Source: Streptococcus parasanguinis (GTDB taxonomy: Bacteria > Bacillota > Bacilli > Lactobacillales > Streptococcaceae). Taken from it: 64,000 nucleotides of DNA. Location of the stretch: positions 1 to 64,000 of the forward strand of contig JAGZZN010000001.1 in NCBI GenBank assembly GCA_018377375.1, in the 5' to 3' direction. The notes under the pieces are model-generated. The model did not search any database, was not told where the DNA came from, and worked only from the letters and a program-made list of their open reading frames with translations. Shown one piece after another: positions 17,100 to 25,943 of the stretch (position 1 is its first letter; each line of letters starts with the position of its first letter). A program made the translations under genes and the position numbers.

Positions 17100-20000
17100 T
17101 TTCTAAGTCTTTCAATTTTACTGAGACGATTTTAGAAACCCCAGATTCCTGCATGGTCACACCATAGATGGAATCTGCAGCTGACATGGTCCCCTTCCGG
17201 TGCGTCACGACAATAAACTGGCTTTCCTTATCAAAGCGGTTCAAATAATCCCCAAAACGCTTGACATTGGCCTCATCTAGAGCAGCCTCTACCTCATCCA
17301 GAATGACAAAAGGAATGGTCTTGACACGAATAATCGAGAACAAGAGAGCTAAGGCAGACAAGGCTTTTTCTCCACCACTCATGAGGTTTAAGGATTGGAT
17401 CTTTTTACCAGGTGGCTGCACAGAAATCTCAACACCAGCTGTCAGAAGATCTGGCTCTGTCAGAATCAAATCAGCAGAACCCCCACCAAACATTTGACGG
17501 AAAGTGACTTTAAAGGATTCACGAATAGCTTCAAAAGTCGATTTAAAGCGTTCCTTGACTTCGTCATTCATGTCGTTGATGGTAGACAGAAGCATGTTTT
17601 TCGCAGCCAAGACATCCTCACGCTGACTTGATAGGAAATCAAAGCGCCCCTTCACCTCATTGTACTGCTCGATCGCATCCACATTGACTGGACCAAGTGC
17701 CTTAATATCTTTTTCGATGCTCTTGAGCTGGTTTTCAGCTGCTGCAAGATTTTCAACAGGTTTAGCCTGCTCTTTGGCTTGGTCAAAGCTTTGCATGAAT
17801 TCATCGGTAATTTGCGTTAAGAGCTTGTTCAAACGATCCGCATGCTTTTCACGTGTCGCTTCAGCCTTGGCTTGTTGACGAATCCACTCTTCGTTTTTCT
17901 TGCGAGCTTGCTCCATCTGTTCTGCCACATCTTCGGCCTGGCCTTCCAAATCATCCAGCTCAAAGCGTTTCCGAATGACTCCTTGTTCCAGTTCCGTTTT
18001 CTTGGCTTGGGCCTGCGTCAATTGGTTGGCTAGCTGCTCCACATCAACTATCTGAACTTGGGCCTCGCCTTGTTCAATCAATAATTGCAACTGATGCTCT
18101 TCTACTTCCAACTGAGAGATCGTTTCTTCTAAGCGACGAACATCTGTTTGCTCATAGCTTTGTTGGCTCAACCATTCCGTCTGTTGAAGTCGCAATTCTG
18201 CCAATTGCTCTTGCAAGTTTTGTACTTTTTGTTGCAGGACATCTTTGTCCGACTTCATGGTTTCAATGTCGCGATTCAGATTTTCTTTTTGAAGCTCAAT
18301 TTTTGCTAATTGCTCAGTAAGGGATTCCAGCTCTTCTTGGAGAGACTGGGTCGCATCTGTTGCCAATTCTGACTTCAAAGCTTCTAAGAGTTCCTGAATT
18401 TCTTTCAGTTGCTCTTGGCTTTGTTGGTAGGCCAATTGGGCCCGCTGTTGCTCTAGACGCGCTTGCTCACCTTGGCTTTGAATAGAGGCCAGGTATTCTT
18501 GCGCCTGCTTGAGCAGATTGTCCTTGGTCTCGACCTCCTGCTCTGCTTCTCTCAAACGAGCATCCAGAGCTTGCATTTCCTGCTTCAAACTATCCAATTC
18601 TGGTTTGACAAAAACCGTATTTTGGGAACGATTGGCACCACCGGCGTAAGATCCCCCCGTCCGCAATTCGGTCCCATCTAGGGTCACGATCCGAACTTGA
18701 TAGTTGACTGTACGAGCCGCCTCACGCGCATGCTCCGTCGTGTCAAAGATGGCCGTTACTCCAAGCAAGCTTTGGAAAATCTGTTCAAAACGATGCTCAT
18801 AGGTCACCAAGTCACTCGCAATTCCTAAAAATCCTGCACTGGTTTGAATCAACTCCAGATTACGAGAAGAGAGTTGACGGGCTTTGATGGTCGTTAGTGG
18901 AAGGAAAGTTGCCCGTCCCAAGCGATTGCGTTTCAAGAAATCAATCGCTCGTGTTGCGGCCTTTTCATCCTCGACAATGATCTGTTGGCTACTAGCTCCC
19001 AGAGCAATTTCAAGCGCTGTTTGGTAGTCTTTTGAAAAACTCAAATTCTCACTAACAGCCCCGCAGATGCCTCCTAGACGGTCTGCTTCTTGTAAGACGC
19101 TCTTGACGCCTGCATAGAAGTTACTATGGTTCTTCTGAATGGCTTCCAAGCTATTGATCCGCGCCCGTTTGTTCTTGCTCTCATCCATCAAGTCAAACAT
19201 GGCCGTTTGAGCCTCTTGGTAGGCAGCTTTGGCCTGCTCCACTTTTACCAATTGATTTTGGTATTCTGCTAATAGGCCTTTGACCGTCGCTTGTGCCTGA
19301 TCCAACTCTTCCAATTGGCGAACTTCTTTTTCCTTGGCAGCTTCAAAATTGGATTGCGCCTTGATCAAGTCCTCTTGACGATGGCTAGATTCTTGCAGGA
19401 GTGCTTGGATCCGGCTCTCAATAGCTGTCCGCTCATTAGATTTTTCAGCTTCTGTCTGTAAGAGCTCCACATACTGCTCACGTAGATGCTCAATGACTTG
19501 TTCCGGATCTTCTTCATAGTTGGCTAATTCTTTTTCCAGCTTTTCTTGTTGCTGCCGGTTCTCTGTCAGTCTTTGTTGAAGCACAGCTAGTGTCTCTTGT
19601 TTTTGAGCCAGCTCTTGTTTCGCTTCTTCCAGGCGGGCCAAAACAGCATCCAATCGCTCTAAATTTTCCTTGCGACTATGGGCTGCTTGACTCGATTGCA
19701 GCTTAGCCACTTCGATTTGCTTTTCCAAATCACTGATCAAACGAGTAACCTCAAGTAAGCTGGCCTGGTCCTCAGCTAAGCTCTCATCCAACTGATGACG
19801 GGCTTTCTTGATGCGTACATTATCTTCTTCTAAGACCTGACGACGTTGGTAATAAGAAGCCAACTCTTCTTGAATGGCCTTTTCTTCTTGATCAGCCTTT
19901 TCATAAAGGTCCTTTGTCAAATCAACTTGAGCAACTAAAACATCCAGCAAGAGAACCTGCCGTTCTTGGTCTAATTCCAAGAAACGGCGAGCGACAGTCG

Positions 20001-20625
20001 CTTGCTTTTCAAGAGGTTGGATCTGTCCTTCTAATTCATAGAGGATGTCCTCCAGACGGTCCAAATTCTCCTGGGTTTGATTCAGCTTGGTCTCAGTTTC
20101 CTTGCGCCGAGTCTTAAATTTCAAGACACCAGCAGCTTCTTCAAAGATAGCCCGGCGTTCTTCCGGTTTGGAGTTGAAGATCTCCTCTACCCGTCCTTGG
20201 GAGATAATGGAGAAGGAATCACGTCCCAATCCCGTATCCATGAACAAATCATGCACATCTCTGAGACGTACTTTCTTACCATCGATCTTGTACTCGCTGT
20301 CTCCCGATCGATAAATATGGCGTTCGACACGAATTTCTTTACCTGCCTGCTGGATAAAACCATCCTGGTTATCTAAGACAACTGTGACACAGGCATAATT
20401 CAGCGGTTTACGCGATTCTGTCCCTGCAAAGATCACATCGGGCATCTTGCCCCCACGTAGACTCTTGACACTGGATTCCCCTAAGGCCCAACGCAAGCTC
20501 TCCGTGATATTTGATTTTCCAGATCCATTAGGCCCTACAACAGCAGTAACCCCCTTGTCGAACACGACTTTTGTCTTATCTGCAAAGGATTTAAAGCCTT
20601 GGATTTCAATCTCTTTTAGATACAT
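17089..20625 (-). CDS. smc: Chromosome segregation ATPase SMC
   Basis: A 1178-residue SMC protein. Walker [10 protein letters not shown] (about residues 32-40), long coiled coils about 165-500 and 680-1010, a hinge about 515-660 containing [11 protein letters not shown], then the signature [15 protein letters not shown] and Walker [16 protein letters not shown] at the C-terminus. It works with ScpA/ScpB in chromosome compaction. Its start overlaps the rnc stop by 10 bases, the conserved rnc-smc order. Confidence 0.98.
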   Translation of the reverse strand: MYLKEIEIQGFKSFADKTKVVFDKGVTAVVGPNGSGKSNITESLRWALGESSVKSLRGGKMPDVIFAGTESRKPLNYACVTVVLDNQDGFIQQAGKEIRVERHIYRSGDSEYKIDGKKVRLRDVHDLFMDTGLGRDSFSIISQGRVEEIFNSKPEERRAIFEEAAGVLKFKTRRKETETKLNQTQENLDRLEDILYELEGQIQPLEKQATVARRFLELDQERQVLLLDVLVAQVDLTKDLYEKADQEEKAIQEELASYYQRRQVLEEDNVRIKKARHQLDESLAEDQASLLEVTRLISDLEKQIEVAKLQSSQAAHSRKENLERLDAVLARLEEAKQELAQKQETLAVLQQRLTENRQQQEKLEKELANYEEDPEQVIEHLREQYVELLQTEAEKSNERTAIESRIQALLQESSHRQEDLIKAQSNFEAAKEKEVRQLEELDQAQATVKGLLAEYQNQLVKVEQAKAAYQEAQTAMFDLMDESKNKRARINSLEAIQKNHSNFYAGVKSVLQEADRLGGICGAVSENLSFSKDYQTALEIALGASSQQIIVEDEKAATRAIDFLKRNRLGRATFLPLTTIKARQLSSRNLELIQTSAGFLGIASDLVTYEHRFEQIFQSLLGVTAIFDTTEHAREAARTVNYQVRIVTLDGTELRTGGSYAGGANRSQNTVFVKPELDSLKQEMQALDARLREAEQEVETKDNLLKQAQEYLASIQSQGEQARLEQQRAQLAYQQSQEQLKEIQELLEALKSELATDATQSLQEELESLTEQLAKIELQKENLNRDIETMKSDKDVLQQKVQNLQEQLAELRLQQTEWLSQQSYEQTDVRRLEETISQLEVEEHQLQLLIEQGEAQVQIVDVEQLANQLTQAQAKKTELEQGVIRKRFELDDLEGQAEDVAEQMEQARKKNEEWIRQQAKAEATREKHADRLNKLLTQITDEFMQSFDQAKEQAKPVENLAAAENQLKSIEKDIKALGPVNVDAIEQYNEVKGRFDFLSSQREDVLAAKNMLLSTINDMNDEVKERFKSTFEAIRESFKVTFRQMFGGGSADLILTEPDLLTAGVEISVQPPGKKIQSLNLMSGGEKALSALALLFSIIRVKTIPFVILDEVEAALDEANVKRFGDYLNRFDKESQFIVVTHRKGTMSAADSIYGVTMQESGVSKIVSVKLKDLENEE

Positions 20626-21317
20626 GGCCCATCATTCCTCGTTTCAACTGCATTGCGGGCTGCTTCCTGCTCCGCTAACTTCTTGGAACGACCATGACCA
20701 CGTCCCATCGTTTTACCGTTCACAAACACTTCCACTTCAAACTCTTTGGCATGAGCAGGACCGGACTCGCTGACCACTTGGTACTGGATCTCCACATCCC
20801 CATGAACCTGCAACAGTTCTTGTAAACGAGTCTTATAGTCAATGACTTGAGAAAATTGACCCGTTTCAACCTTGGGAATCATGACCTGATTGATGAAGCG
20901 TTTGACCGCTTCCACACCTTGATCCAGTAAAAGAGCACCTAAAAAGGCTTCAAATAAGTCACCAAGAATCGTATCACGGTCCCGGCCACCAGATTTTTCT
21001 TCGCCTTTGCCTAGTTTGATGAAATGGTCAAATTGGCAATCTCGAGAAAAACCAGCCAGACTTTCTTCACGGACAATCATAGAACGGAATTTGGACAAAT
21101 CTCCCTCCGGTCTGTTTGGGTGTTCCTTATACAAATATTCGGAAATAACTAATTGAAGAACAGCGTCTCCTAAAAATTCCAAACGTTCGTTATGTGAAAT
21201 TTTTAAGAGGCGGTGCTCATTGGCATAAGAGGTGTGCGTAAAAGCTGTATCTAATAAACTGCTATCTGAAAAAACGATCTGAAACCGTTCCGATAACAGG
21301 GCTTGTAATTTCTCCAT
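20616..21317 (-). CDS. rnc: Ribonuclease III
   Basis: A double-stranded RNA endonuclease for rRNA and mRNA processing. The RNase III signature [12 protein letters not shown] is in the first third, and a C-terminal double-stranded RNA-binding domain ends with [17 protein letters not shown]. Family members start close to MEKLQALL; the ATG at 21317 has AGTAGG at a suitable distance, while the upstream in-frame ATG at 21344 has no clear SD, so I prefer 21317 (233 residues). First gene of the rnc-smc-HAD-HAD-ftsY run. Confidence 0.95.
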   Translation of the reverse strand: MEKLQALLSERFQIVFSDSSLLDTAFTHTSYANEHRLLKISHNERLEFLGDAVLQLVISEYLYKEHPNRPEGDLSKFRSMIVREESLAGFSRDCQFDHFIKLGKGEEKSGGRDRDTILGDLFEAFLGALLLDQGVEAVKRFINQVMIPKVETGQFSQVIDYKTRLQELLQVHGDVEIQYQVVSESGPAHAKEFEVEVFVNGKTMGRGHGRSKKLAEQEAARNAVETRNDGPCI

Positions 21318-21580
21318 GGGAAGCCTACTTTCTAATAAATTCATACTCTTAAGTATACCAAAATTTTAATACGATTACCATTAGATATCCATTAGATACG
21401 GTTAGTTGATTCACTATGTTTTAGGTGTGTTTGGATATCGCTCAAATAAGTTGAATACCACGTTTTGTAAATTTACTCCATGAATTTTAACTTTCTTCAA
21501 CTGGCGCATTTCTATATCTTACCAACTTAACTCCCATTCCTTATAGTAGGTTTTATTTCTTAACCTCCTTATTTTTTACC
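21318..21580. other. AT-rich spacer at the edge of the accessory patch
   Basis: Apart from ATTAGATA repeated around 21381-21402 and short AT-rich stretches, I see no gene, terminator or RNA here. It marks the change from the rnc operon to the accessory genes. Confidence 0.4.
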
Positions 21581-21608
21581 CCTTTCTGATATAATAGTCA
21601 CAGAAAGG
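21581..21608 (+). promoter_or_regulatory. Promoter of the 21619 gene enclosed by an inverted repeat
   Basis: CCTTTCTG (21581-21588) and CAGAAAGG (21601-21608) form a perfect inverted repeat around the -10 TATAAT (21590-21595). The repeat could be an operator. The right arm also runs into the SD AAGGAGG. No good -35. Confidence 0.5.
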
Positions 21609-21618
21609 AGGGCTTTAT

Positions 21619-22143
21619 ATGCCTTTTACTGAACTTGAAGTCCAAACTTGGACATTGTATACAACTGTGGTTATTGCTCTAGTGGGGTTCTTTTTTAACA
21701 TTGTATCCCTTCATCGTACAAAGCGAGCCGAGGAAGATATGGCTAGGCCATATGTAAATGTCTTTGTCGATTTATTTGAAATAAAGGACCGACAAAGAGT
21801 TTATGTTATTAAAAATTTCGGAAAGACACCTGCCTACATTACCGACATAACTGTCCATGGGAATCTAGGTATCTATAATCAGCATAATTTTAAATCTCTT
21901 GTAGGAAATATGATTGCTCCTGGTCAAAAATTCACTTCTAATATTGAAGATGATTTTAAAGGATCATCGAAAATCACGATTTCATACAGAGATAACAATA
22001 GGAAAGTATACCAAGATACTTTTACACTGGATACAAATATAGGTTTGACTATGTCATACACTTTAAATGAATCTAACAAAACAGATGAGATTCCAAGTAC
22101 TATAAGACAATCTACAATGGCGCTGTTACGTGCGTTTCGCTAA
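21619..22143 (+). CDS. Membrane-anchored protein of unknown function
   Basis: A 174-residue protein with one N-terminal membrane helix (about residues 13-30, TVVIALVGFFFNIVSL), then a basic/acidic linker and a beta-rich soluble domain (from DMARPYVNVFVDLFEI). Such 'one helix plus RPYV... domain' proteins occur in mobile and accessory regions; I do not recognise a function. Very strong SD (AAAGGAGG). Low GC compared with its neighbours. The gene ends against a convergent small gene on the other strand. Confidence 0.7.
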   Translation: MPFTELEVQTWTLYTTVVIALVGFFFNIVSLHRTKRAEEDMARPYVNVFVDLFEIKDRQRVYVIKNFGKTPAYITDITVHGNLGIYNQHNFKSLVGNMIAPGQKFTSNIEDDFKGSSKITISYRDNNRKVYQDTFTLDTNIGLTMSYTLNESNKTDEIPSTIRQSTMALLRAFR

Positions 22144-22174
22144 TTTTAGTTCCATTGTCATAATGAACTACAGT

Positions 22175-22318
22175 TCAAACATCTCCACTTGTTTTAATAT
22201 TGATATGTACTTTTTCATCGTCAAGCGTGTTGGCGATGATTTTATTTTTTGCGTCGATAGCATCATTAATATTATTTGCATAAATTTCATATACAATATC
22301 AACATTTGCATTAGCCAT
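22175..22318 (-). CDS. 47-residue small protein, function unknown
   Basis: A 48-codon ORF starting MANANVDIVYEIYANN, rich in Asn, Asp and Ile. The start has a near-perfect SD (AGGAGGTGA, 8 bases upstream), placed right after the stop codon of the XRE frame, so translation is probably coupled to it. Too short to be classified; the pairing with an XRE regulator suggests a small accessory-element protein. Confidence 0.6.
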   Translation of the reverse strand: MANANVDIVYEIYANNINDAIDAKNKIIANTLDDEKVHINIKTSGDV

Positions 22319-22332
22319 GTAATTTTCACCTC

Positions 22333-22518
22333 CTATCTAAATTCGTCCAAGCTGACCTCTAGTGCATCAGCTAATTTGCACATATTCGTCCAAGACATCT
22401 CTTTCAATTTTCCAGCCTTTAAGTTAGAAAAATTCGATTGAGAAATACCTGACTTTTTAGCTAGTCGATACACCGACCAGCCCCTTGATTTTAATTGTTG
22501 TTCAATCTTTTCCTACAT
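22333..22518 (-). pseudogene. XRE/Cro-type repressor with stop at codon 2 (or non-ATG start)
   Basis: After ATG TAG (22518-22513) the frame stays open for 59 codons. It reads EKIEQQLKSRGWSVYRL and then a clear helix-turn-helix (AKKSGISQSNFSNLKAG), ending LADALEVSLDEFR, i.e. a complete short Cro/XRE protein. The second codon TAG could come from GAG by one change. An ATT codon at position 5 has AGGA 4 bases upstream and could serve as a rare start. Divergent to the 22665 gene, with an inverted-repeat operator between them. Confidence 0.65.
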
Positions 22519-22524
22519 TTTAAA

Positions 22525-22578
22525 CACTATATGTTGTGTATGCGCAACATATTTAATCCTTTTTATCACTATATATTG
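22525..22578. promoter_or_regulatory. Predicted XRE operators
   Basis: ATATGTTG (22529-22536) and CAACATAT (22545-22552) form an inverted repeat with an 8-base spacer. CACTATATGTTG (22525-22536) recurs as CACTATATATTG (22567-22578), the second copy overlapping the -35 of the divergent gene. This is the expected layout for autorepression and repression of the 22665 gene by the XRE protein. Confidence 0.6.
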
Positions 22579-22604
22579 AAAAACAAAAGCTTTTACATTA
22601 TAAT
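22576..22604 (+). promoter_or_regulatory. Sigma-A promoter of the 22665 gene
   Basis: TTGAAA (22576-22581), 17-base spacer, TATAAT (22599-22604). Confidence 0.85.
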
Positions 22605-22664
22605 GTATCTTGGCTAAGGCCTCTCACAGTTTTAGTCAAGATTTCAATGGAAAGGAGAAACACT

Positions 22665-22883
22665 ATGTCAAAATTACGACCTAGACCTCAAAAGAATTAT
22701 CCTAACTATAACTGGGATGATTTAGATCGCACCATTCAAACAATTCTAAGCGATCCATTATATAAGGTTTGTCACATAGATCCATCGCTTTATGCAATTC
22801 CTAAAGATGAAATTATTTCCGAGTGCATAAGTGCAGGTTATACAGTTGAAGAATGTGAAGATGGAATTCTGAATATTTCGTGA
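22665..22883 (+). CDS. 72-residue protein, function unknown
   Basis: Small soluble protein starting MSKLRPRPQKNYPNYNWDDL, with an acidic C-terminal half (TVEECEDG). The ATG at 22665 has GGAG at the right distance; the frame goes on upstream to a weaker start at 22647. It has a near-consensus promoter overlapped by a putative XRE operator, and its own terminator. Nothing in the sequence identifies a function. Confidence 0.7.
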   Translation: MSKLRPRPQKNYPNYNWDDLDRTIQTILSDPLYKVCHIDPSLYAIPKDEIISECISAGYTVEECEDGILNIS

Positions 22884-22933
22884 CTTGCCAAATTGGCTGC
22901 TTTTACTTCAAGAGCGCTAATTCTTGTTAGTAA

Positions 22934-22961
22934 GTCTATCGACACCTCGATAGGCTTTTTT
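22934..22961 (+). terminator. Terminator of the 22665 gene
   Basis: CTATCGA CACC TCGATAG with GC closing and TTTTTT after it. Confidence 0.9.
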
Positions 22962-23025
22962 CTTTTTCCGCTATACGGATATCGTTTAGGTTTCATTCTT
23001 TCACCTTCTTATTATTTAATTCCCT

Positions 23026-23057
23026 ATCGTTATTTGGTATAATAAACTAAAAACGAT
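23026..23057 (+). promoter_or_regulatory. Promoter of the NDT-like gene enclosed by an inverted repeat
   Basis: Extended -10 TTGGTATAAT (-10 at 23038-23043) between ATCGTT (23026-23031) and AACGAT (23052-23057). The layout resembles the promoter of the 21619 gene, with different arms. Confidence 0.45.
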
Positions 23058-23071
23058 TGGGGTTAGTATTT

Positions 23072-23722
23072 ATGTCTGATAAAGTTTGTTTCATTATAAG
23101 CGCAATTGGGGAATCTGGTACTCCCACAAGAGAACGGGCTGACAAAGTATATAAATACCTTATTGCTCCAGTTTGCGAAGATTTAGGTTATAAACCGATT
23201 CGCGTTGACCATGTCAATGCAGTAGACAATATCAATGAAACGATTATAAACTACCTAAAAACTGCTCATATGGTTGTTGCGGATATGACAGAACACAATC
23301 CAAATGCATTTTACGAACTAGGTTTTAGACAAGCGCTAGAGCTTCCGCTTGTACCGATCATAGAATCTGGTGGAAAACTTCCTTTTGATGTCATCACGAC
23401 CCGTACTACTTTTTATGATACAGATGTGTCAAGAATCGAAGAATCAAAAGTTGACCTCAAATCTAAAATGCAAAGTTTTGAAAACTTTAAAATGCCTATT
23501 AGCCGTCTTGACAAAGCTACAACTCTCGAATCTATTGATAAAAAGTTAAATCAAAAGTTAGATAAAATTTTATCATTGCTAGAACGTTCAGATTACAATC
23601 TGATCACATCTAATACTTTACGTTTTCGAGATTCTGATTATAAAGAAAATGGTCTTATTTTATCGAGCATTAAGGGTCTTGATCTTTTGCATCAAGAACA
23701 CCACGAAGATAAAAATAGCTAG
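23072..23722 (+). CDS. Nucleoside 2-deoxyribosyltransferase/TIR-like protein
   Basis: A 216-residue protein. The N-terminal 130 residues show the pattern of the nucleoside-deoxyribosyltransferase-like and TIR-like superfamily: CFIISAIGESGTPTRERAD, then a helix pair and VVADMTEHNPNAFYELGFRQAL, where the Asp and Glu would be the catalytic-type residues. The last 80 residues are helical and charged. Proteins with this fold act on nucleosides or NAD-like nucleotides and some are defence effectors; this specific role is inference. Start at ATG 23072, with a poor SD (GGGG further upstream). The 3' end is overlapped by a small gene on the opposite strand. Confidence 0.7.
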   Translation: MSDKVCFIISAIGESGTPTRERADKVYKYLIAPVCEDLGYKPIRVDHVNAVDNINETIINYLKTAHMVVADMTEHNPNAFYELGFRQALELPLVPIIESGGKLPFDVITTRTTFYDTDVSRIEESKVDLKSKMQSFENFKMPISRLDKATTLESIDKKLNQKLDKILSLLERSDYNLITSNTLRFRDSDYKENGLILSSIKGLDLLHQEHHEDKNS

Positions 23723-23827
23723 ATCTTGTTGACGTTGTAATTCAATGATTTCTTCAAACCTTTTATTAATTAGTGTAACAGTCCTCAACACTTCATTGAT
23801 GGCTGTTTTTTCTACTTCATTTGCCAT
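23660..23827 (-). CDS. 55-residue protein with a C-terminal membrane helix
   Basis: A 56-codon ORF, MANEVEKTAINEVLRT at its start, helical and charged, then a hydrophobic stretch (LAIFIFVVFLM) and a basic end. SD GAGGTG lies 8 bases before the ATG. It overlaps 63 bases of the NDT-like gene in antisense. I cannot name it; the good SD and the helix pattern support it as a real small gene. Confidence 0.5.
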   Translation of the reverse strand: MANEVEKTAINEVLRTVTLINKRFEEIIELQRQQDLAIFIFVVFLMQKIKTLNAR

Positions 23828-23832
23828 TTTTT

Positions 23833-23907
23833 CTACACCTCTTTTTCAATTTTTGATTCAAGCGCTCGCAGTTCAATTTCGTGAGCAACGTTGGCCATTA
23901 ATTTCAT
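23833..23907 (-). CDS. Possible 24-residue ORF or tail of a decayed gene
   Basis: In-frame stretch MKLMANVAHEIELRALESKI and four more residues, ending in a TAG inside the SD of the next small ORF. The frame is open further upstream through the neighbouring terminator without a good SD, so this may be the end of a lost gene. Confidence 0.3.
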   Translation of the reverse strand: MKLMANVAHEIELRALESKIEKEV

Positions 23908-23944
23908 GCATTTGGCTTTTTCCTTCACTGTAAGTTTCAGATAC

Positions 23945-23973
23945 CAAAAAAGAAGCACGAACGCACTTCTTTT
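23945..23973 (-). terminator. Terminator of the DUF454 gene
   Basis: On the minus strand AAGAAGTGCG and CGTGCTTCTT pair with two wobbles, followed by TTTT. Confidence 0.65.
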
Positions 23974-24002
23974 CCTAGTTCTAGGGCCTGAATTCTCTAT
24001 TT

Positions 24003-24389
24003 TTACTCAGGATGTTCTTCTGTTGGTTTTTCAGGCTTATTGGGAATCACTTTTAAGAGATAAAAGGTGATAAAAATCGTCAAAGCTCCTAAAGCAAGCT
24101 TCACCCAAATAATCGGGGCCAGATAGATGGAAATGCCCATCAGAATGTAGATCTGAAGAAGGATCCATTTCTTCCGTTCTTTGGCAATCGATTTGGTCTC
24201 TCGGTAATCCGCTACATAGGTTTGATAAAGCTTGGTTTGGTAAAGCCAAGTTTCAAAGCGTTTGGAACTTTTAGCAAAGCAAGCCATGGACAGCAATAAA
24301 AAGGGGGTTGTCGGTAAAATTGGCAATGGAATCCCAATAATTCCTAGTCCCAATGATATAAAACCAATCGTAAGATAAACAAGGCGCAT
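24003..24389 (-). CDS. DUF454 (YbaN) family membrane protein
   Basis: A 128-residue protein with the DUF454 pattern: an N-terminal hydrophobic pair with GIIGIPLPILPTTPFLLL (about residues 17-34), then a basic loop (KERKKW) and two further helices about 75-112. Function unknown; widespread in bacteria. The gene starts 33 bases after the lipoprotein gene and probably shares its transcript. Confidence 0.88.
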   Translation of the reverse strand: MRLVYLTIGFISLGLGIIGIPLPILPTTPFLLLSMACFAKSSKRFETWLYQTKLYQTYVADYRETKSIAKERKKWILLQIYILMGISIYLAPIIWVKLALGALTIFITFYLLKVIPNKPEKPTEEHPE

Positions 24390-24422
24390 TTACTTCTCCT
24401 TTGTATGTTTCTTGTTTCATAA

Positions 24423-24968
24423 TCACTCTACAGTGTTCACATCTGACATTAGAAGCTTCATCTTAGATGGATCTGACATTCCATCCACAATATTCTGTTG
24501 TTCCTCATTTAATGGCAATAATATTATAGTTGCTGTATGAGAAGGTAATTCCCCACTATCCTTGATAAAATAGCTAACCTTTTGATTCTCAAAAATAGCC
24601 TTTCCATCATAAGACCAGGTAATTGAAAAGTTCAAATCTTTCTTGATATCTACATCTGTCTTATTGACCAGCATGAGTGCCGCCCTGCCATCTGAAACAG
24701 CCCCGGTAAAATAGATCGCCATATTCCCCTCGCTACCAACTTCAGGATGTTCTTTAACCAATTTCTTCCCTAACTCAATAAGATCAGACGTCTTTCCTTC
24801 ATTTTGAGGGGCCACCACAAATTTCAATTCTTTTTCTTTTTTAGAAGACTCTGATACTTTTGTTTCCTTCGCCGTTTGAGTGGAGGTTGACTCTTTCGTA
24901 TCTTGCTTAGACTGACTACAAGCTGTTAAAGCAACTAAACTTGCCAGTAATAACATCATCTTTTTCAT
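24423..24968 (-). CDS. Lipoprotein, function unknown
   Basis: A 181-residue secreted lipoprotein. The signal peptide ends in the lipobox LTAC (residues 15-18), then comes a Ser/Thr/Lys/Glu-rich linker (about 20-45), then a beta-rich domain with repeated Asp/Lys turns (NKTDVDIKKDLNFSI). It could be a DUF5067-like lipoprotein but I am not sure. SD GAGGAGAAA precedes the ATG. Substrate of Lgt. Confidence 0.8.
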   Translation of the reverse strand: MKKMMLLLASLVALTACSQSKQDTKESTSTQTAKETKVSESSKKEKELKFVVAPQNEGKTSDLIELGKKLVKEHPEVGSEGNMAIYFTGAVSDGRAALMLVNKTDVDIKKDLNFSITWSYDGKAIFENQKVSYFIKDSGELPSHTATIILLPLNEEQQNIVDGMSDPSKMKLLMSDVNTVE

Positions 24969-25097
24969 TTTTCATTTCTCCTCTTCTTTGATTGTACAAA
25001 ACGTGACTCTCATTCAGAATTCGCTCTTTCTTATCATACACAAATTTAGGGCAAAGAGCAAATTCATCACTAAATGAAAGGATTTTAATCAGAAATC

Positions 25098-25119
25098 AAA
25101 AAACCACCCGTAGGTGGTT
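25098..25119 (-). terminator. Terminator of the vic operon
   Basis: On the minus strand ACCACC TACG GGTGGT followed by TTTTTT. Confidence 0.92.
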
Positions 25120-25126
25120 CTCTATC

Positions 25127-25936
25127 TTATATCTTCGTCAAAGGAGTCGCGGTGTCTGGTGAGGTATCCAGCACCTCAAAATCATGACCGACTGCTAGAT
25201 CTGCTCTGGCCAGTTGGTTCTCCATGGTCATATGGGCTAATTCTTTGATATTGTTCTCTTTTGACAAATGCCCCAGATAAATCTTCTTGGTGCGATTTCC
25301 CAAGGTCCGGATCATGGCATCTGCCCCATCTTCATTAGAAAGGTGCCCCAGGTCAGACAAGATCCGTTGCTTCAAACGCCAAGCATACGAACCTGCTCGA
25401 AGAATCTCTACATCATGGTTGGACTCAATCAGATAGCCATCCGCATCCGCGACGATTCCTGCTAAGCGATCACTCACATAGCCCGTATCCGTCAGCATGA
25501 CAAAGCTCTTCCCATCCTTCATCAAGCGATAAAATTGAGGGGCTGCAGCATCGTGACTAACGCCAAAGCTCTCAATATCAATATCTCCGAAAGTCATGGT
25601 CTTGCCCATTTCAAAGATATGCTTTTGAGCATCATCGACCTTTCCTAGATACTTGGTCCCTTCCATAGCCTTCCAAGTGGCTTCATTAGCATATAGATCC
25701 ATACCATATTTCCTCGCTAAAACACCCACACCATGGATATGGTCTGAGTGTTCGTGCGTAATCAGAATGGCATCTAAATCTTCTGGTTTGCGATCAATTT
25801 CAGCCAATAGTCCCGTAATCTTTTTCCCTGAGAGACCTGCATCAATGAGCAGTTTTTTCTTTGGTGTCTCAAGGTAGAAAGAATTTCCACTAGAACCTGA
25901 AGCTAAAATACTGTACTTAAATCCCTCTTCTGTCAT
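25127..25936 (-). CDS. vicX: VicX (YycJ) metallo-beta-lactamase-fold hydrolase
   Basis: A 269-residue MBL-fold protein: LASGSSGNSFYLET at the start, the metal motif THEHSDHIHG (about residues 58-67), and later the GHLSNEDG and GHLSKENN motifs. The family resembles DNA or RNA processing MBL enzymes; in streptococci it is the third gene of the vic operon and modulates its output. The open frame reaches 26083 but the ATG at 25936 has AAGGAG 4-5 bases before it, 7 bases after the vicK stop. Confidence 0.95.
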   Translation of the reverse strand: MTEEGFKYSILASGSSGNSFYLETPKKKLLIDAGLSGKKITGLLAEIDRKPEDLDAILITHEHSDHIHGVGVLARKYGMDLYANEATWKAMEGTKYLGKVDDAQKHIFEMGKTMTFGDIDIESFGVSHDAAAPQFYRLMKDGKSFVMLTDTGYVSDRLAGIVADADGYLIESNHDVEILRAGSYAWRLKQRILSDLGHLSNEDGADAMIRTLGNRTKKIYLGHLSKENNIKELAHMTMENQLARADLAVGHDFEVLDTSPDTATPLTKI

Positions 25937-25943
25937 TGACTCC

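Noticed and set aside
22130..22441. 103-codon + frame after the 21619 gene
   Set aside because: It is opposite the 47-residue gene and the XRE frame, which have better SDs and domain evidence.
23745..23933. 62-codon + frame after the NDT-like gene
   Set aside because: Antisense to the small minus ORFs, without SD.
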